This document shows, piece after piece, positions 45,348 through 55,307 of a stretch of DNA of 64,000 nt. How positions within the stretch are numbered: position 1 is the stretch's first letter; each line of letters opens with the position of its first letter. The stretch spans positions 65,366,171 through 65,430,170 of the forward strand of contig CM022303.1 of NCBI GenBank assembly GCA_011799875.1. Direction: 5' to 3'. Source of the stretch: Thinopyrum elongatum. Its lineage: Eukaryota; Streptophyta; Magnoliopsida; Poales; Poaceae. The position numbers and the translations under genes were made by a program. The notes under the pieces were generated by a model that saw only the letters and a list, made by a program, of their open reading frames with translations, was not told the origin of the DNA and made no database searches.

Positions 45348-47518
45348 TGTAGGAGATATGCCCTAGAGGCAATAATAAATGATATTATTTATCTCCAAGT
45401 TCATGATTATGTTTATGTTCCATACTATAACTGCTGTGGTTCCCGAGCCCGTATATTCATAAAGGCTCTGGGGAAAACCCATGTGCACGTGTGGAATAAT
45501 AAACGATAAAATATATTCCTAGTCGTGCCTCTAAGACTAGCTCAAGTGTTGCATGATGATTATGTTTTCCCAATCATGGGCATGTCTATGCCAGCAACTT
45601 TGAGGGCACAATGTTGGTAGAACATTTGTGTTGAATCGACCCGAATTGATGTTATCCTATGAGATACATTCATCACAAGTTAATGGTTAATAACACAGAT
45701 AAGTTAATATTTGCATAATTCCTTAGACCATGAGAGTATCGAGTTTCTTCATACTTGCTTCATGAACTTTGGGGTTTGTTAAATGTCATCCATAAATGGG
45801 TGGCTATTACGGCGGCTTACGGGTTCATGGAAAAGTGTGTCAAGTAACTTGATAGCTCAAGATTGGGATTTTCTCCTCTGATGATGGAGAGATATTCTCG
45901 GTCCCTCTTAGTGTTACGGTATCCACCATCGTCTGGCCAGACACATTGTGATTTGATCACTGGGATGCCGAAACACGGAAACGAGAAAAGAGAACAAAAC
46001 CGATAACGAGGTAACTTGCATGGTGGACAAATTGTTGATCCACGGGGATGCAATAAATCTCACCTCGGGTGTTTGTAACATACCATGAAGCAATAGGAAT
46101 AGCACACGACAACTGGAGGTTCACTCGAATATTTATTCATGTGGGTATAGGGATCAATATGGGTGTCCACGGCTCCGATGTTGATCATTGATTGGAAGGG
46201 GTTCCGGGTCATGTCTATACTTCACCGAACCTATAGGATCACACACTTAAGGGTCATCTATCTGTTGAATACTAGACAGGGAGTCTGAGAGAAAATCTCC
46301 GGAAAAAGTTTAGGAGACAACGGAAAAGTTCCGGAGAGAGAGGACACTGGATGAGTTTCGGTAAAACTGAAAAGTTGTTTCAGGGTATATCATTAAGTCA
46401 AATTGGTTTCGGCACATGCCTGATAATTCTTGGAGGGTGCCAGAATCATTCTGGAAACTTCTGGGAATTTTCCGAGATAAAAACCGGAAATGTTCCGGAG
46501 CTGCCGGAACCGGTTTGGTTGCTTTTCACAGATGAAAATCACTAATCCGAAATTGTTCCGGAACATGTCCAAAATCATTTGTGTGGGTACTAGAATTATT
46601 CTAAGACCCACAGAAATATTTTCGGATTTAACGGTCGCGGAAAATTGTCTCCGTGCATAGTGAAAATCACTTTATGGATATTTTTATGGAAAGCCACCTT
46701 TTGGGGCTTTACCCAAAAGGCTTCTAGAAGGACTTGGGGATCAAGGAACCCCCTTTGGGGGCCCCCCATGAAGGTGGGACATTTAAGGGTGCACCTCCTT
46801 CATGGAGCTCCACTTGTCATCCCTTTATGCCCTTTATGACCTTTATGTGTGACATAAAGTGTGGGCATTTTGGGTTTTTCTTGTGCCCCCTTACCCCTTG
46901 GGTTTTCCTATAAATAGAGGCGGAGAGGCACTCTCCACAATCATCCTTGCTCTCATACACATGCCATAGACTTGTCTGGCTTCTCTCTCCCTCCCAGCGA
47001 AATAGTTCCATAGAGCCGAAAGGCTGTCTAGGCTCCGGCAGGAACTAGTTCTGGACGGCGATGCCCTGCCGAATAGCTGACACCGTATGTGTGCAACCCC
47101 GTAGAGAGGTCGTAGTTTCGATCTTTTGCCCGAGGGGCTGTTCGAGTATCCTCCCGAAGGGCTGTCCGAGTTTTCGTTCGAGTTTCGAGGGTCCTCCCGG
47201 AGGGCTGTCCGAGTTTTCATTCGAGTTTTGAGGGTCCTCCCGAAGGGCTGTCCGAGTTTTCGTTCGAGTTTCGAGGGTCCTCCTGGCGGGACTGTCTGAC
47301 CGCCTCCCGAAGGGCTATCCGACGAGGGAGTACATCCTCGCAGTTGGGAGGTTGTAAATCCTAGCTGCGGGGATCTACACCGACGATCTCCACTGACTCT
47401 TCTTCCGGTGCGCTTCGAGTCAGTATGGATCAGATCAAACCTTGTATGTAGTCTCCATAGTGGTCCTGGGCGTGCTCGCTGTACCGAATTTTTTTGTTTT
47501 CTGTCGTGTTCCCCTACA
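45348..47518 (+). repeat. 3' LTR of the Copia-type element (2171 bp)
   Basis: Longer than the 5' LTR mainly because of three tandem 43-bp units at 47159-47287 (each starting GGGCTGTCCGAGTTTTC), of which the 5' LTR has one clear copy. Confidence 0.93.
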
Positions 47519-47523
47519 CGCAC

Positions 47524-48370
47524 CGCTGTCCTGCTCGGTAAGCCCCCGTCCTCACCTTCCTCCTCGCCCTCCTCCATCCTCCACCCCCCGCCCCTCCTCT
47601 CTCCTCCAGCTAGCCGCCGCCCCTCCTCCCTCCCCCGTCCTCCCTAGCTTTTAGGCATTCTTCAAGTTCTAGGTCTAAATGGAAATGAATTGCTAAATGG
47701 TCCTGCTATATGCATGTTTTCATATATAGGTTTTCATCGATGTGGTAGTAGTAGATGAGTAGCTGTGAAAATGTGAAGTTAGTATTATTTTTTTGATACA
47801 AATTTTTGAAGCTAGTATTCTTTTGAAATGAAAATGTGAAGCTAGTGTTTCTTTTTTGAAATGAAAAGTTGAAGCTATTATTTTTCTCAAATGGAAACGC
47901 GAGGACTTAGGCCATTGGCAAAAAAGGTTAGTGTCTTGCATAATTTGACATTAGAAAGGAGCAACAGTAGTTGACTATAGTAGGTCCTTTGCATGATTTT
48001 GAAACATGAGAAAGACCTACTTTCTTGAAGAACTAGAGTATTTAGTTATGCTTCTTGTCCAAATGAAATGTTTGGGTTATAAGGTATATTGAAATGTTTT
48101 TTTCAATATTGAACCATTGAAATCTAATGAGCACCAAGTGTGAATGCTCATGTGTGGTGCAGGGTAGATCACCGACGAGCTGGACGACGATGCCCAGAAG
48201 ATCACCGACGACACCCGTGCCCTGTCGACAGCCATCGTATATAGTGAGTAAACATGGTATATATGGTTGCATAAATACGAAAATGAAGGATATGTGCTTG
48301 CCTAGTAGCCTATGTTTGTACGGAACACCTCTGAGTGGCATATGTTTTGTTGGAGTGTTGATTCATTTCT
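47524..48370 (+). other. CACTA D 5' leader with a short conserved exon
   Basis: A C/T-rich leader (47524-47650) is followed by AT-rich intron-like sequence. 48163-48240, after a GTGCAG acceptor, contains GATCACCGACGAGCTGG ... CCCAGAAGATCACC, which has a close counterpart on the minus strand in element E at 52570-52670, so the stretch is probably a conserved exon of these CACTA elements. Confidence 0.5.
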
Positions 48371-48373
48371 GTT

Positions 48374-48495
48374 CCAGCAAATTTCAGGCGCTCGATATGT
48401 CCTATTTTAGCAAACATGATGCCGGAATTTTCTGTGAATTTTAGCATGACTTGTGCTAGAATATAGGAAATATCGAGTGCCCTGAATTTGCCGGC
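48374..48495. repeat. Long imperfect hairpin in CACTA D
   Basis: Arms of about 40 bases (48374-48413 and 48454-48495) contain GCTCGATATGTCCTATTTTAGC and its near complement, with a loop of about 40 bases. The same hairpin family occurs in CACTA E at 52234-52358. Confidence 0.8.
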
Positions 48496-48566
48496 AAGAG
48501 AATTAAACAAAATTTTGGGTTGACTTTAAGTCTGTCGGGGCACCATACATGACTGTCAAAAAATTA

Positions 48567-49205
48567 GTGAGGGAGAGTTTCCACCATATATGAGAGAAGA
48601 AGAATGCCGACTGTTGGCGTGGGGGTCGCTCTTCCTCTTATTTCTCGTGATAGACCTTTTGGTAATGCACGGGAAGGAAGAGAAGAGCGACCATCACCGA
48701 TGGTCGAAAAATCAATGAGGGAGTGTCCACCATATGTGAGAGAAGAAGAATGCCGACTATTGCCATGGGGGTTGCTCTTCCTCTTCCTTCTCGTGATAGA
48801 CCTTTTGGTAATGCACGGGAAGGAAGAGAAGAGCGACCATCACCGATGGTGGAAAAATCAGTGAGGGAGTGTCCACCATCTATGAGAGAAGAAGAATCCC
48901 AACTATTGTCGTGGGGGTCGAAATATGAGAGAGGAAGAATCCCGACTGTTGTCGTGGGGGTCGCTTCTTCTTCATTCGCAGGTGCTAGACATTTTGGTGT
49001 AATGCACATTCAAATGAAAGGAGGAGCAACCATCACCGATGGTCGCAAATATCAGAGAGGAAGAATCCCGACTATTGTCGTGGGGGTCGCTTCTCCTTCG
49101 TTCCCGTGTGCTAGACATTTTGGTGTAATGCACTCGGGAACGAAGGGAGGAGCGACCATCATCGATGTTCAAATATATCAGAGAGGGAGTGCCCACCATA
49201 TACAC
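48567..49205. repeat. Tandem array of hairpin-forming units in CACTA D
   Basis: Units of about 146 and 127 bp repeat four times, plus a truncated copy near 48890-48935. Each unit contains GTGGGGGTCGCT..., a loop with TAGAC(C/A)TTTTGGT(GT)AATG, then the complementary arm ending GAGCGACCATC. The last unit (from 49085) pairs TCGCTTCTCCTTCGTTCCCG with CGGGAACGAAGGGAGGAGCG with few mismatches. Each unit also has the short palindrome ACCATC-ACC-GATGGT. Plus-strand and minus-strand ORFs through the array reflect repeat structure, not genes. Confidence 0.85.
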
Positions 49206-49329
49206 CAAGTGATATGAGAGTTTTCAAGGAAAACTCGACATACCAAAAGTTTACCCATGTTGAATAGTGATCTGTGTGTTCAGTTTCTGGTTATTGCCAT
49301 CGATTTGTAATCTTTGAATTATGAACATG

Positions 49330-50508
49330 GGAAATGTCTAACGGTCATAGGATCCCCGAGTGTGATTACTGCGGCGACGATCGGGGTATGTGCGAAGGGT
49401 ATCGTCTGGTAAACGGTAGGTACTTCACCATCAAGCTGGATGAGACATTCGATGTTTTTACAGTAGGTATTGACTTGTGCTTCTTTGCATGAACGTGTAA
49501 TTAAGCATGACTTGTGCTTCTTTGCTTCAATGTGTAATTTTCCTTTTTTTCAATTCAACTAGTGCATCCCCTGCCATTCAAGATTGTCTTGGAGAAGCTC
49601 GGTTTCCAAGATAGTGACAATATGGAGACGAAAATAGCTCACCTCAGGACTCAACATGGTTACGTTTTGCAGTTAAGGTCTACAATGCAGTTAATCACAC
49701 ATATTTTGGTTGCTCTAATTGGATAGCTCTATGCAAGGCCTATGGATTTTAGGAGGATATGCAAATAACCTTCGATATTCGTCCTGAAGATGATGTTGAA
49801 GATAATATCGACATTTGGGTGAATGTGGATATGCTTCGATTTCTACCTCTATGTGAGTTTGTCAAATAAATTTGTTAAGTAGTTTATATCATTTATTTAA
49901 ATATAGTTGACAACTTATTTCCATTCTTCAAGAAATGTACGGAAGGTAGTAGACAAAACCTACTACAGTTATGGCCCTGAACTAACTTACGAGGAGAAAA
50001 ATCATCTTGTCTCGTTTATTAATGATGTTGAGACTTTCAAGAACAATTATGAAATTCCTCCAAATTATGGTCAATACGTGCCACTAGTCCATGTGTTGAA
50101 CTACGGTAACATCCATGGAAATAGCATGGTAAGATTTTTTACTGTTATGTCACCAGTGCTCTTTTGCATAAATTCTTCTTAGGCTAAACTACATTGCTAA
50201 CTATGCTATTATTATGTTCTTCAACAGAAACTCACGAAGGATTGTGTGCCTCATCTGATGCATATGAAAGGTAACATGGATATTATTAGCTTACGGCCAA
50301 GTCTGCCTGTGGCTCACCACAGTGTATACACGATTTCTCAATGAGATGAAGACCTCACAATCAAAGAATGTAGAAAAGTTATGAATGATCGCAGGGAACT
50401 ACTTGGAGGCAACATGGCGCGCAACCCACAAATTGGAGACAGGTGGATCTCTATTCTCCATAATGAAGATTCAGGGGCTATCCTATTTTATGCTATTTTA
50501 CCTTAAAG
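49330..50508 (+). pseudogene. CACTA D spliced ORF of unknown function
   Basis: Exon-like pieces in order: GHRIPECDYCGDDRGMCEGY and GRYFTIKLDETFDVF (49346-49462); HPLPFKIVLEKLGFQDSDNM ... AHLRTQHGYV (49562-49670); VKVYNAVNHTYFGCSNWIAL then TAG at 49750-49752 and EDMQITFDIRPEDDVEDNID (to about 49855); RNVRKVVDKTYYSYGPELTY (49930-50130, donor gtaaga); KLTKDCVPHLMHMKGNMDII ... DRWISILHNED, stop TAA at 50506-50508. I recall similar uncharacterised wheat proteins. The FGCSNW and QITFDI blocks are reminiscent of plant B3 DNA-binding domains, but that is only a suggestion. At least one premature stop and frameshifts disable this copy. Confidence 0.6.
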
Positions 50509-50564
50509 AGAGTAGCAGGTCCTAGCTAGTATGCTCATCATGTGCTAAGAACAAGTAGCTAGTG

Positions 50565-50689
50565 TTGGTTATGACTATGATGATGATGAGCAGTTGTTAT
50601 TATGATGATGATGATGAGTTATGTGCTAAAATGATAGGTTGTTATATGACTATGATGATGAGTAGGAGGACTTGTTGTTGTTATTGTTA

Positions 50690-50732
<43 letters not shown>

Positions 50733-50770
50733 GATGATGATGATGATGAGTTGTTATTATGGTCATGATG
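50565..50770. repeat. ATT/GAT microsatellite
   Basis: A long ATT tract (about 50690-50731) is flanked on both sides by GAT/ATG repeats. Low complexity; no gene. Confidence 0.9.
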
Positions 50771-50954
50771 AGTTATTATATCAGTGGGTGAAAGAAATAC
50801 GGATTAGATTCAAGTGGATGGATCCAAAGTGACCATGTTTGGATTAGTAATATAATAACTCACCATGACCATAATGATATAACAATCTCTTAATTACTAT
50901 TGTATCAAAACTTGTATAAATACAATATAAAACAAAAAAAATAAAATACGAACG

Positions 50955-51166
50955 AATAGTAGTAGCACGGGGTAAGGCACATGCTGCTAGTACTAAGCAG
51001 TAGCGCGGGTGCAATCACATGCTACTAATAACTGACTTAGCAGTAGCATGGGGTTGCACCCGCACAATTGCTAAAAGTTAGCTATAGCGCCGTAGCAGTA
51101 GCGCGGCCCCCCGCGCTACTGCTAGCCTCTAAACCCGCGCCACTACTAGGGTTTTCCCTAGTAGTG
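50955..51166. repeat. Right TIR and subterminal repeats of CACTA D
   Basis: Ends in the perfect 12-bp palindrome arms CCACTACTAGGG and CCCTAGTAGTGG separated by TTTT, preceded by GCAGTAGCGCGG-type units. Confidence 0.85.
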
Positions 51167-51184
51167 GTCGTAAATTAATAATTA

Positions 51185-52129
51185 CTAGTAGTCTTATGAA
51201 TTTCCTCGTTGGCGCGTCCATGACCCATTCCCTGGTCTCCTTGTCTTTCCTATACCAGGCCCTGGTAAAGTCACATTCCTGCGGGTCGGTGAACTCCGCG
51301 AAGGGGTCTGGTTCCTATAGACGTTCATGTTTCGTATCCTCCCTAGCCCACACGGGCTCCTTCCACGTGTAGCCATGGCTTCCAAGGCGGTGTGCCCTGA
51401 CGTTCCTGGCCTGAAGGTTCCTAAAATGTTCCGACTTGGCCTTGGTTAGAGGGTCAGCGCTGGTAGCCTTGAATTTATCGTAGTCCTCTTTCAAAATCAT
51501 CAGCCACCTCGCGCGGATCTTGGCGTAGTATGAACCTTCTTATTTCATCACCTTTCTCACCCTATTATATTCTTCCAGACGCTCAAGTCCTTGGTGAACT
51601 TTTTGAGGGATTTTTTGTTTACAAGTTTCATGTTTGGATATTTTAACGGACTGACATCGGCATTCCAGTGGGGAAAACTGGATCTCAGGTATAACTTGGT
51701 TAGGAGGAGCGCCGCCAAAGGTCCTTTGCCATCTTCCCTTAGGTTTGTCTCGTTTATCGAGACAGTCTCTCATAGGACGCATCCTAGGTTGTTGTCGTAG
51801 CCCGCTGACACCTCCCTAGGACTTGTTGGCTCTCCTTTCCCAGGGTGCACTGTGTGGACATCCTGTCTTTCGGTGCCGAGCTTATTTGTGGCACGGATCC
51901 TCTTCTGCTTCTTAGTGGCTTGGCTGCTACCATCTATGGTCCAGTAGCCGGTCTCTGTGCCGGACTCGGTGACAGCGTCGGTTCCATCAGTTGTGTCGGT
52001 GCCACTACCATCCTCCTGGATGCGAAGGGGGCCCTGTGACCCTTCTTGACTAATCAGATAGTCGATGTATGTGTTCGCATCTACGACGGCAGCGGTGTTA
52101 GAAACCCTGGCTTCGTCGTTGTGCGCCAT
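51185..52129 (-). pseudogene. CACTA E TNP1-like ORF, upstream part
   Basis: Starts MAHNDEARVSNTAAV at 52129. Recognisable segments: KKQKRIRATNKLGTERQDVH, a VHPGKGEPTSPREVSAGYDN block (51770), EIQFSPLECR, KSEHFRNLQARNVRAHRLGS with HGYTWKEPVWAREDT (51400-51320) and a PFAEFTDPQECDFTRAWY stretch (about 51290). This is the ORF that accompanies TNP2 in En/Spm-type elements and is thought to bind subterminal repeats. Frameshifts and a TAG break the frame. It ends at the CACTA D insertion and resumes at 37300. Confidence 0.75.
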
Positions 52130-54181
52130 GTTGCCTAGGGTTTAATTTGCCGGTTTAATTCTAGAACTAATAAAATGAATAATGAAATAAAAAACTTTCC
52201 TATGTTTTGCCGGAATATTGTTTAATTCCTGTTTCGGAAAATTCTAGGCACTCAATATGTCTAACTTTCTACTACAAGTCATGCCTAAATGCACTGAAAA
52301 TGTCGGCATGCCCTTTGCTAAAAAAATAGGACATATTGAGTGCCTAAAATTTGCCGGAACGAAAATGAATCAACATTCCAGCAAAACATACGCCAGTCGG
52401 AGGTGTTCCTTGCAAAATCATACACATGTCCAAATAGACAAGCACACATGTCCAAATATCCATCTTCTGTGTTATACACCATATCCACACAACATGAATT
52501 ATCTACAACACAAAATAGAACTAGGAGCAGCATCACAATGGTCAATTCATCATTGTGTCCAACTCCTCACTGTGGAGGGTGGGTTGGGATGCTCACTGAA
52601 TGGCTGCGGAGGATACGGGTGTCATTGGTGATCTTCTGGGTGTCGTTGAGCGGCACATGGGTGATCTTCCCTGCACCCAAAAAAACATAACTATGTGAGC
52701 TGAATGTAGAGATGAAGCATCTAGGTAGGTACAACAGTGATGAACAACAAGTGCTCATCTAATAGTAACATCACAGTGACCCTAGGAATTTAGGAAAAAT
52801 ACCAAGGGATCAATTAATAAGTGACAACTAAAGATATTATTCATGAAAATATTCAGACTGAGTACGCCAACTGAACATGACAATATTCAGACTGATATTG
52901 TTCATGAAATTAGCCCTAGGAATTCACTGATCCATTTGACAGAAGTTTAAACTTTCTTTACTCAAAACAGTAGGAGTAGTACCAAACTTTCTTACACTGA
53001 ACTTCGTTACTCTTGGAGTACCAAACTTTCTTTACAGAAAATTCAGTTAATTCAGTTTCACTGTGCACTATAAGATTTCATACTCTTGTTGTAACAAATT
53101 TAGTAAACTTTCCTATACTGGGCATTGTAAACTTCCATTACACAAAATTCAATTCTATTTTTATTAGGAAAATTTCTATAACAAATTTCAGAAGCCTGCA
53201 TTTTCGTACTCTTCTTGGCAATACTCCACTCTATACTGAATTACTCCATATACGCTGGGCATTGTAAACTTTTGGTACACAAAATTCTGTTTTTGCAGTA
53301 TATGAATATCATATGTATCTTAACAAGCCTAGTGGTATCCCAGCCACTATTTGAAGCTGACATTGGATTTGAGGTTTTATCTGAAGAGAGGTAACAAACA
53401 GTAGAGCAGACATATTCACATATATAGTGCACACACAAACCCATTAATATACGTGAGGAATGAACATACAAAGTAAGTACAAGTGTCATAACTAGAAGGC
53501 TGATTGTTAAGATATGAGGAGTTTTTTCCGATTAATGCCATTTCATAGAGTTTCTGTATTTTTCAGAGAGAAAAATTCTTTCATTGGGCTAGTAAGCATG
53601 ATCCGTTAACTACCAAGTTTCATCTCTTGCAATTTTTCAGGTCTTCCAAAGCAAGCTCCAGGACAATACTAAATACCCATGTAATCAATTCTTTCAGATT
53701 TGCCAATACCAATTCATGCAATGAGAATACACATGCTATCCTGCCTCCATCTCGCCATACTCCTGTCCCTCTCTATGAGCTCAAACAGCCCCAAACCCTA
53801 GAAAATACATAGCAGAAGAAAGGAGAGGAGAGGAAGCGGCCTGACTTGGCTGAAGGCATAGTAGAAGAGGAGGGTTTCCTTGCCCTTAGTGGCCTTGGTG
53901 ATCTCCGGCAGCCGGTCCGCAAAGAAACAAGGTCCAGGCGACTGTGAGGGCGAGCGCGGGGTCCGGGTGATGGCGAGGGCGCGGGCGCTGAGAGAGGTCC
54001 AATGAGCACGAGGTCCGAGAGACGGCGAGCGCGGGGTCCGGCGATGCGAGCGCAAAGTTCGGCGATGGCGAGGGCGCTGGGAGAGAGAGGTCGGGCGACG
54101 GTGAGCGCGGGGCCCGGGAGATTGAGAGAGGGCGATCATTGAGTGAGGAGTGGGGGCGAGGAAGGAGGGCAAGGCCCATAA
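52130..54181 (-). other. CACTA E 5' region
   Basis: Minus-strand leader: C/T-rich 5' UTR-like sequence (54181-53860), AT-rich intron-like sequence, the conserved exon-like block at 52670-52570 and the hairpin at 52358-52234. The overlapping ORFs at 53798-54199 follow from biased composition and lack domains. Confidence 0.55.
52234..52358. repeat. Long imperfect hairpin in CACTA E
   Basis: Arms contain GGCACTCAATATGTC (52247) and GACATATTGAGTGCC (52330), extended on both sides by partial matches. Homologous to the hairpin at 48374-48495 in CACTA D, in the opposite orientation. Confidence 0.8.
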
Positions 54182-54545
54182 CACTATACTAAGGAACACT
54201 TAGTAGTAGCGCGGGGATCAAACCCCCGTGCTACGTCTAAGTTAGCTGTAGTGCGGGCGAGTAGACCCCGCGTTACTACTAAGTTTCCTTTTTCTTTTCT
54301 TTTTATTATTTTTCCAAATGTAAACTTAGTTGTAGGGCGGGTCTGGCACCCCGCGCAACAACTAAGTTATTTCATTTTTCTTTTTATTATTTTTTCTAAA
54401 ATGTACTTTTCTTTTTATTATTTTTTTAACACAGCACAATTTTCTTTTTTCTTTTTCTTTTTCATTTTCATTTTTTTTCTAAAATTTTCTTTTTCTCTTT
54501 TTTTTTTTTTATGTTTAAAGTTGTAGCACGGGTTAGGGTTGGGGT
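54182..54545. repeat. Left TIR, subterminal repeats and T-rich tract of CACTA F
   Basis: GTAGTAGCGCGGGG and CCCGCGTTACTAC units at 54202-54370, then runs of T and TTTTC to about 54515. Confidence 0.75.
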
Positions 54546-54717
54546 TGTTTATTGTTGAAACAATGTATAACGACATAAGTGTATAATATATATTATATCA
54601 TTTGACCGATAATGTTTAAGTGTGTATACAAAATAGATACATATATAAATGATAGTTTCTCAGCGGACGATGTTTCACAGTGATCGTTTTTTCCTTTTTT
54701 ATTCGCTGTCGAATAAT

Positions 54718-55302
54718 TTAGCCCCTCGTGGTGACTTTTTCCTTTCCATGGAGTACGATCTTCCTTGGTAATGTAGTCTTGCTTCTTCTTTTAACGTATG
54801 CTTCATCGCCATCGTCATATTCCCTCCTCGGCTCACTGTACTGGTCATAGTCTTCCTTGTTGGTGACTCCATTCATTCTGACGATGGTCCTTTTGCCTCT
54901 CCTCATGACAACATGACAGGGATTGCTCGTGTCGGTTATGAAGAAGCATTGGGTCACGTGGTTAGCGTGTACCCATAGCTCATTATTCGTGGTGACGTTC
55001 AAGGTAGCGCTCTTGGCCTCGGGTATAGACATGGTAATGAGATACTGGTTTTCTCTTTGGATGACCTTAGCCCATCTGACATGAAACATCGTCACGTTGT
55101 GCCATCGAGAGTATTCAAGCTCCCAGATCTCTTCAAGCCTTCCGTAGTATCTTTCAATTATGTCGCTGGTCATGGATTCCATCATCACCCCTGAGTTCTA
55201 GTAATAACTGATTTTATTTTTGGCATCTATGTAGAATGTGTATCCGTTGATATCATATGCCTGATAAGTCGCGAGGTTGACCACGGGGCCATGTGCTAAG
55301 GC
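54718..55302 (-). pseudogene. TNP2 transposase, C-terminal part (CACTA F)
   Basis: On the minus strand from 55302 the frame reads VVNLATYQAYDINGYTFYID, a TAG near 55200, then NSGV, YYGRLEEIWELEYSRW and NELWVHANHVTQCFFITDTS ... CHVVMRRGKRTIVRMNG. This is the conserved C-terminal region of CACTA TNP2 proteins. It continues on the right of the insertion at 55308-59533. Confidence 0.85.
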
Positions 55303-55307
55303 ATATA
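55303..55307. repeat. Target-site duplication ATATA (matches 59534-59538)
   Basis: Direct repeat on both sides of the 4.2-kb insertion. Confidence 0.8.

Larger units (their letters stand above)
37824..47518 (+). mobile_element. Copia-type LTR retrotransposon (Angela/WIS-like LTR), plus strand, coding region decayed
   Basis: LTRs 37824-39930 and 45348-47518 both start TGTAGGAGATATGCCCTAGA and end CCTACA, flanked by CGCAC duplications. The primer site TGGCATCAAGAGCC (39932-39945) is close to the initiator-Met tRNA type TGGTATCAGAGCC used by Copia elements. A purine tract precedes the 3' LTR. The ATGCCCTAGAGGCAATAAT start is characteristic of the Angela/WIS/BARE group. The 5.4-kb interior has stops in all frames; its longest ORFs are under 100 codons, so it depends on other elements. 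It carries a plastid rRNA-like segment at 43514-43582. Confidence 0.93.
37342..51166 (+). mobile_element. CACTA element D (plus strand), containing a Copia-type insertion
   Basis: The left TIR reads CAGTACTAGGAAATACC at 37342; the right end at 51166 reads CCCTAGTAGTG, i.e. CACTACTAGGG inverted. Both are followed inward by GCGCTACTGCTA-type subterminal repeats (37370-37740 and 50955-51150). Flanking 3-mers are gtg and gtc, a CACTA-size duplication with one mismatch. Without the Copia-type element, D is about 4.1 kb. It encodes no transposase; it carries a spliced ORF at 49330-50508 and two kinds of hairpin repeats. Confidence 0.8.
34292..54181 (-). mobile_element. CACTA element E (minus strand), interrupted by CACTA D; 5' end beyond CACTA F
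   Basis: The left end (TACTAATAGGG, a degenerate CACTACTAGGG) is followed by GCGCTACTACT-type subterminal repeats. Minus-strand coding runs from 52129 to 51185 (TNP1-like ORF), resumes at about 37300 on the other side of D and continues into a Ulp1-like region ending near 34927. The protein pattern continues across D in the correct order, showing that D inserted into E. E sequence ends abruptly at the left TIR of element F (54182), so F also inserted into E and the true 5' end lies to the right of the window. Confidence 0.78.

Noticed and set aside
48604..49217. ORFs through the hairpin array
   Set aside because: Repeat-driven reading frames on both strands; the structure is explained by inverted repeats.
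53798..54199. Arg/Ser/Pro-rich minus-strand ORFs
   Set aside because: Simple biased repeats in the CACTA E leader with competing frames; no homology pattern.
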